Below are positions 55,120 to 63,855 of a DNA stretch of 64,000 nt, in pieces; the first letter of the stretch is position 1; the number at the start of each line of letters is the position of its first letter. Made by a program: the position numbers and the translations under genes. This DNA comes from Planctomycetaceae bacterium (lineage in GTDB: Bacteria; Planctomycetota; Planctomycetia; Planctomycetales; Planctomycetaceae). The notes beneath the pieces were generated by a model that was given only the letters and a program-made list of their open reading frames with translations, was not told the DNA's origin and searched no databases. Location: assembly GCA_017795105.1 (NCBI GenBank), contig CP051247.1, positions 5,470,001 to 5,534,000 of the forward strand, in the 5' to 3' direction.

Positions 55120-55827
55120 TCAATCGGGATACTCTTTGCTCTGAACCCATCCAAATTTGGAACTAGCGGCCATCGATCGCGAAACAAATTCTTGCGACGC
55201 CATGGTCGTCCATAAAGAGAAATACTTATGAATCCATTTACCCTTTTCCCTACCGAGGCGATATTGGTGGGACTGTGTCTCCAACACTATCTGGAGTTGA
55301 GACAATACTATCCAAGCGCGGCGTTTTTTCCTGCAATTAATGAAGACGTCGAGCTTGCCGCAGGTCTCAGCAACGCTGACGCAAAATGGGGGATCAATAC
55401 TCCCTAAAACCTCAACAATAAAATTTCGATGAGCCTCGCATTCTGACGGACTCGCACCAGCTGTCGTACGCGTCTGATTTGCCGACCAGATCTCGAACAT
55501 CGCGTCCGCATCACTGATCTCCGCAGGTCGAATATCGAAGCGTTCAAGGTTCGTAACCGCGGCATTCACTCGCGTTTGTGGATCGGTGGCGTCGCTTCCT
55601 TCCCGAAGCGTACAAATTGCGTCACCGACCCGCAATTTTGCACCGACGCTGGCCAGGACCTCGTGTACTGTTCCTGACACGGTCGCTGCGATAGGGTGAA
55701 TTGCTTTGTCTGATTCAACCAAAGCAATCTCCTCACCACGTCGCACTGGGTCACCGGAAGCCAGCTTTAACTCCACCAGTACAACGTCCTGCAGCCCTTG
55801 ACCAAGTTCAGGTACCACGATTCGCAT
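55120..55827 (-). CDS. Lipoyl-domain protein fused to a decayed GNAT-like region
   Basis: Residues 1-78 form a biotin/lipoyl attachment domain (VPELGQGLQDVVLVELKLASGDPV, VESDKAIHPIAATVSGTV; Lys of ESDKA is the attachment site). From about 95, RFDIRPAEISDADAMFEIWSANQ looks like the start of an N-acetyltransferase. After residue ~165 the frame loses this resemblance, while other frames (RPWRRKNLFRDRWPLVPNL on the same strand) look like the missing motif A. I infer frameshifts in the tail. It is divergent from the ATP-grasp gene. Confidence 0.6.
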   Translation of the reverse strand: MRIVVPELGQGLQDVVLVELKLASGDPVRRGEEIALVESDKAIHPIAATVSGTVHEVLASVGAKLRVGDAICTLREGSDATDPQTRVNAAVTNLERFDIRPAEISDADAMFEIWSANQTRTTAGASPSECEAHRNFIVEVLGSIDPPFCVSVAETCGKLDVFINCRKKRRAWIVLSQLQIVLETQSHQYRLGREKGKWIHKYFSLWTTMASQEFVSRSMAASSKFGWVQSKEYPD

Positions 55828-56053
55828 TGATCATTCTCGTCAGGGTAATACATAATCCGGGAAGCTGTGCGCAGTCCGAGTTCTGGAGTGTTAAGAACAG
55901 TCCATGTGATTCGGATGAGCGCATCTGGTTCGCATTCGCACGTCGGTACTACGATTCTTTCGCAGAGGCTTTCAGGATATTATCGTCTTCGTTAGACGCT
56001 GGCTTGTTTGTATCGCAGCGCTTATCGCTACCGCATTTTCCGTGAGTTCCCAG

Positions 56054-56998
56054 ATGACTCAAGACCATGACATAGAGAAAGACGCTGATTGCCTCTATTT
56101 GTTATTCAGCAAGGCATGCTACAACCATGAAAAGCGACTTTCACTGTTGTGCAAGGCTTGTCATCGGCTCGGAGTGGAACCAGTTCCGTTGGAGATTGGA
56201 GAATTTGATTATTCGTGTTGGGCGAATCTCGGTTCCGGTCCAAGGAATATGTTCTACAACGTGACTCCGTTCTCGCATGATTTGGAGCGGATCTGTATTC
56301 ATCGGAACATGACTGGATTCTTTGTCCAACCTTCACACACAAATCACATCCTCTCCTCGTCGCAACTTGATGTGGCGTTGGCTTCCGCAGGGGTTCCGGT
56401 ACCACGGACCGTCGTCCGTGGCTCGAATGATCGGAGCTTGCTCCGCAAATATGTAGAATATGTCGGAGGATTTCCGCTGATACTGAAGGCTCCCGGTGGC
56501 TCGAGAGGAGTGGGCGTTGTTAAAGTCGAGACGTGGAACTCACTGACTTCGTTGGCAGACCTGCTAAACAACCTGCAAGTTGAGTTCTCGATCAAACAAT
56601 TCATTGAGAATTCCGGAACGATCCGTGCGATCGTGGTGGGGAACAAACTCGTCTGCTCCGTCCTTCGGCTCAATCGTCCAGATGATTTTCGTTGTCTCTC
56701 ACCCTCCTTTGCTAATAAGGTGAAGCAAGAAGAGCCGAATCTGAGGCTGGTGGAGCCGAATCAGAGGCTGGTGGAGCCGAATCAGAGGCTGGTGGAGATT
56801 GCTTTACACGCTGCTCGTGCTGCGAAATATGAATTCGTCGGGGTCGATGTAATTCAGGACGATAGTGGTGAATACTATGTTCTGGAAGTCAACTTCCCCC
56901 AAGATTTTGCGACGCCTCAGGAATTCAGTGGGATCGACGTCGCATCGGACGCTGTCTCGCATTTGCTACTGAAGTCACGGGTAATGTCTCAGGCCTAA
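56054..56998 (+). CDS. ATP-grasp ligase, RimK-like
   Basis: The ATG at 56054 (MTQDHDIEKDADCLYLLF) is preferred to a GTG four codons earlier. The 314-aa protein has the ATP-grasp layout: FPLILKAPGGSRGVGVVKV (Lys and Gly-rich loop, about 140-155), SIKQFIE, RAIVVGNKLV and the metal-binding GVDVIQDDSGEYYVLEVNFPQ (Asp, Glu, Asn). Such enzymes ligate amino acids or peptides using ATP. A 7-residue repeat (PNQRLVE) lies inside it between the two halves of the ATP-grasp domain, which may affect folding. It is divergent from the lipoyl gene. Confidence 0.85.
   Translation: MTQDHDIEKDADCLYLLFSKACYNHEKRLSLLCKACHRLGVEPVPLEIGEFDYSCWANLGSGPRNMFYNVTPFSHDLERICIHRNMTGFFVQPSHTNHILSSSQLDVALASAGVPVPRTVVRGSNDRSLLRKYVEYVGGFPLILKAPGGSRGVGVVKVETWNSLTSLADLLNNLQVEFSIKQFIENSGTIRAIVVGNKLVCSVLRLNRPDDFRCLSPSFANKVKQEEPNLRLVEPNQRLVEPNQRLVEIALHAARAAKYEFVGVDVIQDDSGEYYVLEVNFPQDFATPQEFSGIDVASDAVSHLLLKSRVMSQA
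56732..56794 (+). repeat. Three tandem copies of a 21-bp unit inside the ATP-grasp gene
   Basis: Three 21-bp units at 56732-56752, 56753-56773 and 56774-56794 differ by one base between the first and the others. They encode three copies of a 7-residue unit (P-N-[LQ]-R-L-V-E, offset). The in-frame length makes expansion or contraction tolerable; it is probably a replication-slippage repeat. Confidence 0.9.
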
Positions 56999-57039
56999 GT
57001 CCTTCCTGGCATTTTGTCTGGAAGTGGTCTCGCTTGATG

Positions 57040-57064
57040 CGTCGAGATTATAAGACGCGTTTTG
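57040..57064 (+). terminator. Weak stem-loop with T-tract after the ATP-grasp gene
   Basis: GCGTC (57040-57044) and GACGC (57055-57059) pair across a 10-base loop, followed by G and TTTT at 57061-57064. It sits between convergent genes and may end the ATP-grasp transcript. Confidence 0.4.
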
Positions 57065-57077
57065 GGTGAAGCGCATT

Positions 57078-57551
57078 TCACTCTTCAGTTGATCCGGCGG
57101 CGACTCGGAGTGCTGCGATTTTCCATTCCCCGCTAGTTTTCTGCATCACTAGAAACGAAGACCCGGATTTGGGGTCAACGTCCGATCCTTCCAGTTTGTA
57201 CGACCAAGTGGCGTCAATTAATGCTGTGTCGGAAGTCAGCATGCGAATCCGCGTAACGTCTTGCTCGATCTTCGCATTCCTGAAATTGCCTGAGGAAAAG
57301 AGCGATTCGTACATTCGCTTGAGATTCTTGCGGCCTGCATAATAGTTGCCGGCTGAGTCGACGTAATCGGCGTTTGGCGTAAAGCCGTCAGCCAGTTCTG
57401 CGACGTCTTCACGCGTCCATGCTTCGTTTCGCATGGAAAGCTTCTTGCGAATCGCTACTTCGTCATCGCCTGCCAATGGTTCAGCACCAGTGCAGAACGA
57501 TTGGGTGACAATCATCACTCCCAGGAAGCATGCGACGAATAATCGAGACAT
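57078..57551 (-). CDS. Secreted SnoaL-like (DUF4440) protein
   Basis: The 157-aa protein has a signal peptide (MSRLFVACFLGVMIVTQSFCTGAEP) and a SnoaL/DUF4440-type cone fold pattern: NEAWTREDVAELADGF, DYVDSAGNYYAGR, LFSSG and TWSYKLEGSDVDPKSGSSFLVMQKTSGEWKIAALRVA. It is exported to the periplasm or beyond; the ligand or activity is not evident. It lies convergent to the ATP-grasp gene and is probably host backbone. Confidence 0.85.
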   Translation of the reverse strand: MSRLFVACFLGVMIVTQSFCTGAEPLAGDDEVAIRKKLSMRNEAWTREDVAELADGFTPNADYVDSAGNYYAGRKNLKRMYESLFSSGNFRNAKIEQDVTRIRMLTSDTALIDATWSYKLEGSDVDPKSGSSFLVMQKTSGEWKIAALRVAAGSTEE

Positions 57552-58211
57552 TCAATCGGCCTTTCATGTCGGTCAGAGAATAACTTGCAAACTCAGTAGG
57601 TTGCTGAGGCTCTTGTTGCATTTTAACAACGAGAACCTACGTTCGCACTGCATACCGTGAGATGCTTTCTTGTCTCCTTTGCTAAATACCGTGTGAGTCA
57701 AATGCAAAACGCATTAATCGGTGATAGATCACGTGGGGTGTGATCATCGGTAGGGTGCTTCCCGTGGGCATTGCTGTCATTCATGAAATCTCAATCACGC
57801 AGACGTCCTCATCCAGTTAGAGGGGGGCTCGCCGGCAGGTCCCCCTCTCGCGGGCAACTAATAGAACGTGGAGACAGCGGACCGTCGAACATCCAGCAGC
57901 TGGTGAGCTGTTAGCGACATCGCATCAGTAAGCAGTCGTCTGTGGTCACTCTCAGCAGGAGTCTATCGCGGAATCTTCCGAGACCGACATATGGGTGGTG
58001 GAAGCTCTCATGTTGTCGATTTGTCTCCTACTCCACACCGTGAAAGAGTCGACAATCGGTGAGCGAGTGAAAATCGGTTCCTTCTCGCTTGGAATTCTTG
58101 GGTGCGTACAGTACAGTCAAGCCGTACACGTAGTGGGCATGTGTGGGCCCTGGGCCATTGCTGTACTGAGTGAATTAAGGCAGGGCTCCTAATGCGCTCG
58201 AAGTATAAGTC
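57552..58211. other. 660-bp interval upstream of the sigma gene, no convincing gene
   Basis: No ORF in this interval looks real. It contains GATCAC (57727-57732) and GTGATC (57740-57745) as an inverted repeat and an 8-bp GC-rich stem AGAGGGGG (57819-57826)/CCCCCTCT (57841-57848). It presumably carries the promoters and control sites for the sigma factor gene. Confidence 0.5.
57819..57848. promoter_or_regulatory. 8-bp GC-rich stem-loop upstream of the sigma gene
   Basis: AGAGGGGG and CCCCCTCT form a perfect stem with a 14-base loop. There is no T-tract, so it is more likely a leader or protein-binding structure than a terminator. Confidence 0.35.
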
Positions 58212-58781
58212 GTGAGCCCCCCTAATAATTCGGACGTCAGTCTGATTCTAGAGCGAATCGGGGACGGTGATTACGCCGCAGTTGAGCGGCTTCTCCCCCT
58301 TGTCTACGAGGACCTGCGGCGGCTGGCTGCAGCCCGTCTCAATCGCGAGCGTTCTGGACAGACGCTGCAGGCTACCGCGCTGGTTCATGAGGCCTATCTC
58401 CGCCTGGTCGATGTCAGCGAATCTCAGACGTGGGAAAGCAGGGGGCACTTCTTCGGAGCAGCCGCTGAGGCGATGCGTCGCATCCTCGTGGACAACGCTC
58501 GACGCAGAAAACGGGTCAAGCATGGTGGAGAATTTCAGCGGATTTCTATCGAGCTGACTGACATCCCCCAGGAACAATTGGACGAGCAGCTGGTCCTGCT
58601 GGATGAGGCCCTGACGCGGTTTGCCGAAGTCGATGAACTGGCCTGTGAGCTCGTCAAGCTTCGGTATTTTGCCGGCATCCCCCTGACTGATGTGGCCCAC
58701 ATGTTGGACCTTCCGCCTCGGACCGCTTACCGCCTCTGGGATTATTCTAAAGCGTGGCTTCTCAGAGAGCTCCGGAAATGA
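58212..58781 (+). CDS. Planctomycete-type ECF sigma factor
   Basis: The GTG at 58212 starts a 189-aa sigma-70 family protein. Region 2 is seen in PLVYEDLRRLAAARLNRERSGQTLQATALVHEAYLRL and the FFGAAAEAMRRILVDNARRRKRVKHGG segment; region 4 in ELVKLRYFAGIPLTDVAHMLDLPPRTAYRLW. This subfamily (ECF sigma linked to Ser/Thr kinases) is characteristic of Planctomycetes. It directs RNA polymerase to an unknown regulon. The kinase gene follows 187 bases later, so phosphorylation-linked control is likely. Confidence 0.93.
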   Translation: MSPPNNSDVSLILERIGDGDYAAVERLLPLVYEDLRRLAAARLNRERSGQTLQATALVHEAYLRLVDVSESQTWESRGHFFGAAAEAMRRILVDNARRRKRVKHGGEFQRISIELTDIPQEQLDEQLVLLDEALTRFAEVDELACELVKLRYFAGIPLTDVAHMLDLPPRTAYRLWDYSKAWLLRELRK

Positions 58782-58968
58782 GGGTGCTCATCACCGTTCC
58801 ATCCTCTGGTTAGCAACCATGCCCCCTCCTCAGCCCAGCCAAGAAACATCAGTCAAAAAGTTCTTCCAGATTCTTGGCAAAGATCGCATTCAGAAATCGC
58901 CACTACTAGCAAAGGGTTCTCGAACAACACTTCGGTTCTCCGAGTGTCAACTTTCGGAACTGACCGTC

Positions 58969-61224
58969 ATGACCGAGCGTGAAATTTTTCTGGCCGCGAT
59001 TGAAATCGCAGATCCCCAAGAGAGGGAAGAGTATCTCGCTCAAGCTTGTCGCGAGAACGAGGATTTGAAGTCACAAGTGGACGAGCTGCTACGCCTTCAT
59101 GGGGAGGCGGCGGATTTCCTTGAAGCGGCACCGGTCCCGGGAGTGATTTCGGAGCCGGGGACTGAGGATGTTGAGGCGATGAGTGACGGGAGATCTGAGT
59201 TCGTTCAGTTTCTCAGCCCTTCGGAGCGTCCCGAAACTCTCGGACGACTGGCACATTATCAGATCGAGGAAATTCTCGGTCGCGGAGCATTTGGAATCGT
59301 GGCAAAGGCCGTTGACGAGAGATTGCAGCGAATTGTCGCCATCAAGATGTTGTGCCCAGCCTTGGCGGTTACTTCGCCCCCACGAAAGCGTTTTCTGAGA
59401 GAAGCCCAAATCGCGGCCGCGGTCACTCATGAGAACATCGTGGCCATTCATGCTGTCGAGGAAGAGCCGATTCCCTATCTGGTTATGGAATATGTGCCGG
59501 GTAACACGCTGCAGCAGCTTCTCGATAACCAGGGGCCCCTCGATGTGCGACAAACGCTCTCAATCGGACGCCAGATTGCGACCGGATTGGTAGCTGCCCA
59601 TGCGCATCACCTGATTCACCGGGACATCAAACCTTCCAACATTATTCTCGCGACGGAACCGGAAAACCGAGTCAAGATCTCGGACTTTGGGCTGGCACGC
59701 GTTATTGACGACGGCTCGTTGACCGCCAGTGGCGTCGTTGCCGGCACGCCGCAGTATATGGCCCCGGAGCAGGCTCGTGGAGAACGCCTCGATCACCGGG
59801 CCGATCTCTTTAGTCTCGGCAGCCTCCTGTATCAAGTTGTCAGTGGGCATCCGCCCTTTCGGGCTGGCAATGCGGTCGCGGTTCTCAAGCGGGTCTGCGA
59901 AGACACCCCGCGGCCTCTTGACGAGGTCATTTCTGATACGCCCCCTTGGCTCTGCGGAATTATCAACTGCTTGATGGAGAAAGATCCCGATCAGAGATAT
60001 CAATCGGCCCAGGAGGTCGCTGAAGTATTCGCACGCTGCGAACAGGAGTTGAATGAGCACGGGACGGTTCAGAAAGAGACCTGGAACAAGCGGCTGGCTC
60101 ATTCGGCTGGGAGAAGTCCTTCGGACACGAGACGTAAGGGCCGCCCAGCCAGGCCCATCGGCTGGTTGGTGGGGCTGATCGTCGGGATTGCTCTGACGGT
60201 CCTTTTGTCGAGATTTAGCGGGGTGAATGACGCCGGGAATCGTCCAAGATCCGCAGAGACCAAGAGTGAGTTTGTTGCAGTAAGACCTGAAAACAACACC
60301 GTTGAGAAAGCAGGCTGGCACGGCTGGTCTAGCGATGCTCCGACACATGCGATTGTTCCCTTCAGTGCAGATAAAGCTTTGGCTTATCAGCAGCAATGGG
60401 CTGAGTACCTCAAGGCTCCGGTTGAGTTCGAGAACAGCTTGGGCATGAAGTTTCGGCTGATTCCGCCGGGCCAGTTCGTCAGGGGGAGCACACCTGAGGA
60501 GATAGAAGCCGCGGTTAAGCGAGCCAATGAGAATGAGTTCTGGAAAGTCCGCATCGAGAGTGAAGGACCTCAGCACGAGGTCATCCTGACGCACCCCTTT
60601 TATCTGGGAGTGACTGAGGTCACCCAGTCTCAGTTTGAGTCTCTGATGGGAGAGAATCCGTCCCACTTCTCGGGTTCAGGCGAGGGTAAAGAGATAATCG
60701 CTGGTCTCGACACGTCGAACCATCCGGTCGAAATGGTGAGTTGGAAGACAGCGGCTGAGTTTTGCACGGTGTTGAGCACCCGTGAGGACTTGAAGCCGTT
60801 TTACTTTCAGTCGGAACAAACGGTGACATCGCTAGAGGGCAACGGATATCGCTTGCCGACGGAAGCGGAGTGGGAGTTCGCCTGCCGGGCAGGCTCCTCC
60901 ACGCGCTTCTGCACGGGTGATGACGACGACATGATGCGTGCCGGCTGGTGCGGCATCAATTCAGGCCGGCGATCCCACGGTGTCGGCGAAATGCTCGCGA
61001 ACGCATTCGGGTTGTTCGACATGCACGGGAATGTTCAGGAATGGGCACACGACGGATGGGAGCAGGACTCCTATCTCCATTTTGCGGAGTCCACAGCTAT
61101 CGATCCCGTCCTGCCATTTTCTGAAACGTCTCGCTGTGCTCTGCGCGGTGGCGGCTTCTACGCCTACCCCACGCACTGCAGTTCTTCCAGCCGTTTTGCA
61201 CAACTGCGAACAACCAAATTGTAA
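58969..61224 (+). CDS. Ser/Thr protein kinase with FGE-like C-terminal domain, early stop
   Basis: I chose ATG 58969 (MTEREIFLAAIEIADPQEREEYLAQAC), the usual start of this family. The 751-aa product has a kinase domain with GRGAFG (104-109), Lys126, HRDIKPSN (217-224), DFG (239-241) and APE. A membrane helix lies at about 397-417. The C-terminal FGE/SUMF1-like domain has NSLGMKFRLIPPG, TEVTQSQFE, RLPTEAEWEFACRAG, NVQEWAHDGW and LRGGGF. The coding frame stays open after the TAA at 61222-61224, reading GIGFRVALEVEAVKLAVNR to TGA at 61284. This is the usual domain end, so a nonsense change has removed about 19 residues. Confidence 0.9.
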   Translation: MTEREIFLAAIEIADPQEREEYLAQACRENEDLKSQVDELLRLHGEAADFLEAAPVPGVISEPGTEDVEAMSDGRSEFVQFLSPSERPETLGRLAHYQIEEILGRGAFGIVAKAVDERLQRIVAIKMLCPALAVTSPPRKRFLREAQIAAAVTHENIVAIHAVEEEPIPYLVMEYVPGNTLQQLLDNQGPLDVRQTLSIGRQIATGLVAAHAHHLIHRDIKPSNIILATEPENRVKISDFGLARVIDDGSLTASGVVAGTPQYMAPEQARGERLDHRADLFSLGSLLYQVVSGHPPFRAGNAVAVLKRVCEDTPRPLDEVISDTPPWLCGIINCLMEKDPDQRYQSAQEVAEVFARCEQELNEHGTVQKETWNKRLAHSAGRSPSDTRRKGRPARPIGWLVGLIVGIALTVLLSRFSGVNDAGNRPRSAETKSEFVAVRPENNTVEKAGWHGWSSDAPTHAIVPFSADKALAYQQQWAEYLKAPVEFENSLGMKFRLIPPGQFVRGSTPEEIEAAVKRANENEFWKVRIESEGPQHEVILTHPFYLGVTEVTQSQFESLMGENPSHFSGSGEGKEIIAGLDTSNHPVEMVSWKTAAEFCTVLSTREDLKPFYFQSEQTVTSLEGNGYRLPTEAEWEFACRAGSSTRFCTGDDDDMMRAGWCGINSGRRSHGVGEMLANAFGLFDMHGNVQEWAHDGWEQDSYLHFAESTAIDPVLPFSETSRCALRGGGFYAYPTHCSSSSRFAQLRTTKL

Positions 61225-61328
61225 GGCATCGGCTTCCGGGTGGCGCTGGAAGTCGAAGCTGTGAAGCTGGCCGTAAATCGTTGACGTTCTCGAATCGAAG
61301 TTGGATCACTCCTTGAAAGGCTCCTGCT

Positions 61329-63611
61329 ATGTGTGCTCGAAACAGACTCTCGCGTCGTCGCCGGTTGGGTTCCTGTCTTGCTGCTGAGGTTGCGCTCGAG
61401 GCGCGGGTACTGCTGGCCGCGACTTTGGAGAGCGGGGTTACTTACAGTTCGGCCATAGAGTCAATTGGTAATGTCGATGAGTATACGTTCACCGCCTCTG
61501 CTGGTGACAGCATCTTTTACAATCTCTATGAGATTGACACGGAGATAGAAGCCCGCATCACCGTTGTCGCTCCCAATGGGGCCATTCTGCATAATGCGCA
61601 TCCCAGCATGGCGCAAATTGGTCAGTCAGTTCAACTAGCGTATCTGGCGCAATCAGGCACCTACAGCATTTTTGTATCGGATGATGGCTCAAACGACATC
61701 GGGGCATATGCCCATACATTCGTGCGTGTACCCGGAAATCACATCCTCCCCCATGGCGAAGGCCTGCTGACTAGTGGAGTAACTCGCGAGAACACCTTGG
61801 ACGCTGGTGACCTGGATGTGTTCACGTTCACCGCCTCTACTGGTGACAGCATCTTTTACAATCTCCATGAGATTGACACGGAGATGGAAGCCCGCATCAC
61901 CATTGTCGCTCCCAATGGGGCCATCTTGCATAATGCGTATCCCAGCATGGCGCAAAACGGTCAGTCAGTTCAACTACCGTATCTGGCGCAGTCAGGCACC
62001 TACAGCATTGTTGTATCGGATGTTGGCTCAAACGACATCGGGGCATATGCCCATACATTCGTGCGTGTACCCGGAAATCACGTCCTCCCCCAAGACGAAG
62101 GCCTGCTGACTAGTGGAGTAACTCGCGAGAATACCTTGGACGCTGGTGACCTGGATGTGTTCACGTTCACCGCCTCTGCTGGTGACAGCATCTTTTACAA
62201 TCTCCATGAGATTGACACGGAGATGGAAGCCCGCATCACCGTTGTCGCTCCCAATGGGGCCATCTTGCATAATGCGCATCCCAGCATGGCACAAAACGGT
62301 CAGTCAGTTCCACTACCGAATCTCGCGCAGTCAGGCACCTACACCATTGTTGTATCGGATGATGGCTCAAACGACGTCGGTCGATATTCACACGAACTTA
62401 CGTTGGAACGAAGCGCGACAACAGCAACATCGCTAATCGGCTTCGTCAACGGCAACTGGTGGATGACGAGTGCCAACACCAATGGCAACTACTCCAACCA
62501 CGTGGCTGCCTCAGGGCCGGCGAGTTCATTTCGTCAAGTGCTGCAGGGTGACTTCAATGGTGATGGACTTCAGGATGTGGCGGCCTGGTTGCACAATGGT
62601 CAGTGGCAGGTTGGACTGGCCAACGGCAGCGGGCGATTTACGTTTTCGACCTGGACGACCTGGACTCATCCCAACATCAAAGAGGTGCACGTTGGCGATT
62701 TCAACGAGGACGGGGTCGATGACATCATCGGTCTGTTCAAAAATGGTGATCGCGGTCGCTGGTGGGTGGGGCAGTCGAACGGTACTCGCTTCATTAACCG
62801 TCACTGGGGGGATTACGGGAACTACAACGGCATTCATTCCGTGCTGGTCGGCAACTTTGATGGTGTGAAAGGCGATGACCTCACGGTCATCGCCACGTCT
62901 GGCGTGGTCTGGATGGTTAAGACGAGTAATACCCGTTTTCAGTACCTGAACTCACATCGCTGGAACCTGTCCAACGGCTTCGAGTTCGCCCAAGTCGGGA
63001 ACTTCAACGAAGACACCCGCGACGACGTGCTGGCGGTCTTCGGGACAGGCGTGAATCGTAGCGTTTTTGTTGCCAAGTCGACCGGGCCCGCCACCGGCTT
63101 CCACAGCAGTAAGTGGAGTGACTGGACTGTAAACCAGTCTCTCGATGCGGTTGTGGTGGGTGATTTCGACGGAGATGGGCGTTCCAACGTAGCGGCCTTG
63201 TTCAACGGCACCAAGCTCTGGTACGGCAAATCCAACGGAACCAGTTTCGCCATGCAGTTCTGGCTGAATTGGAGCGAAGTCTCTGGGGGCATTGTGGATG
63301 TCTCGGTTGGGGATACAAACGGAGATGGCCTGGCCGATATCCTCGGCCGCACGTCAAACGGGGCCTGGCACACGGCCGAATCAACCGGCCAGGGGTTAGT
63401 CGACCGCGTCTTCGCCCGCTGGTCACCCACAGCTTCATGGCAGCATGTGATGTCCGGGACGTTCACCTATCCGTCTGCAGCGATGTCGGAGGCCGCTGCG
63501 TTTGAGGTCAACCAGGCTGTTTCGCTGGAGTCCGAAGAGGCCCCCGATTCCGAGGACTATGCTCCGTTCGGAGCTCCGGATGTCATCGATTTGCTGTTCA
63601 AAGCCGCTTAG
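61329..63611 (+). CDS. Exported repeat protein with FG-GAP-like region
   Basis: The 760-aa protein opens with an Arg-rich segment and LAAEVALEARVLLAATL, the planctomycete signal-like motif of surface and secreted proteins. Three near-identical 113-residue repeats (DVFTFTASTGDSIFYNLHEIDTE...) follow. They are pre-peptidase C-like or VCBS/PPC beta-sandwich units. From about 370 onward come several FG-GAP/VCBS-type repeats (GDFNGDGLQDVAAW, GDFNEDGVDDIIGLF, GDTNGDGLADILGR). The C-terminal DVIDLLFKAA may be a sorting or anchoring tail. It is probably exported and may bind calcium or glycans. Confidence 0.85.
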   Translation: MCARNRLSRRRRLGSCLAAEVALEARVLLAATLESGVTYSSAIESIGNVDEYTFTASAGDSIFYNLYEIDTEIEARITVVAPNGAILHNAHPSMAQIGQSVQLAYLAQSGTYSIFVSDDGSNDIGAYAHTFVRVPGNHILPHGEGLLTSGVTRENTLDAGDLDVFTFTASTGDSIFYNLHEIDTEMEARITIVAPNGAILHNAYPSMAQNGQSVQLPYLAQSGTYSIVVSDVGSNDIGAYAHTFVRVPGNHVLPQDEGLLTSGVTRENTLDAGDLDVFTFTASAGDSIFYNLHEIDTEMEARITVVAPNGAILHNAHPSMAQNGQSVPLPNLAQSGTYTIVVSDDGSNDVGRYSHELTLERSATTATSLIGFVNGNWWMTSANTNGNYSNHVAASGPASSFRQVLQGDFNGDGLQDVAAWLHNGQWQVGLANGSGRFTFSTWTTWTHPNIKEVHVGDFNEDGVDDIIGLFKNGDRGRWWVGQSNGTRFINRHWGDYGNYNGIHSVLVGNFDGVKGDDLTVIATSGVVWMVKTSNTRFQYLNSHRWNLSNGFEFAQVGNFNEDTRDDVLAVFGTGVNRSVFVAKSTGPATGFHSSKWSDWTVNQSLDAVVVGDFDGDGRSNVAALFNGTKLWYGKSNGTSFAMQFWLNWSEVSGGIVDVSVGDTNGDGLADILGRTSNGAWHTAESTGQGLVDRVFARWSPTASWQHVMSGTFTYPSAAMSEAAAFEVNQAVSLESEEAPDSEDYAPFGAPDVIDLLFKAA
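61479..62380 (+). repeat. Three tandem ~339-bp coding repeats
   Basis: The string ACGTTCACC recurs at 61485, 61824 and 62163, exactly 339 bases apart, in near-identical surroundings. The copies code for 113 residues each. DNA-level near-identity indicates a recent tandem duplication or gene conversion. The third copy is shorter, as its end runs into the FG-GAP region. Confidence 0.9.
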
Positions 63612-63636
63612 TTTCTTTCAAAGCCTCATTTCACTT

Positions 63637-63672
63637 TAACTGACAGGCGGCCCAGTTCTTTCCTGTCAGTTA
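63637..63672 (+). terminator. 11-bp stem-loop terminator after the surface protein gene
   Basis: TAACTGACAGG (63637-63647) and CCTGTCAGTTA (63662-63672) form a perfect 11-bp stem with a 14-base loop, followed by GTTCTTCT. It lies 26 bases past the stop codon and probably ends the transcript. Confidence 0.7.
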
Positions 63673-63855
63673 GTTCTTCTGAAAGCTCGGTATGTTTCGT
63701 CCTCCTGTTCAACGAATGTGTTTGACGCAAATCAATCCCGCGAAATGGGTTGAGCCAGAGAGACGAAGACGCGGACTGCGTCGGATAAGAATGGAAAGCA
63801 AGAAGCGAAGCGATTGCGCAAGGGCACCGTCGCACGCAACGAGTTTCTTGTCGTT

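Noticed and set aside
57995..58192. 65-codon frame upstream of the sigma gene
   Set aside because: No ribosome binding site or protein-like pattern; the interval looks regulatory.
61689..62294. Minus-strand ORFs in the surface-protein repeats
   Set aside because: They are repeated shadow frames of the plus-strand coding repeats.
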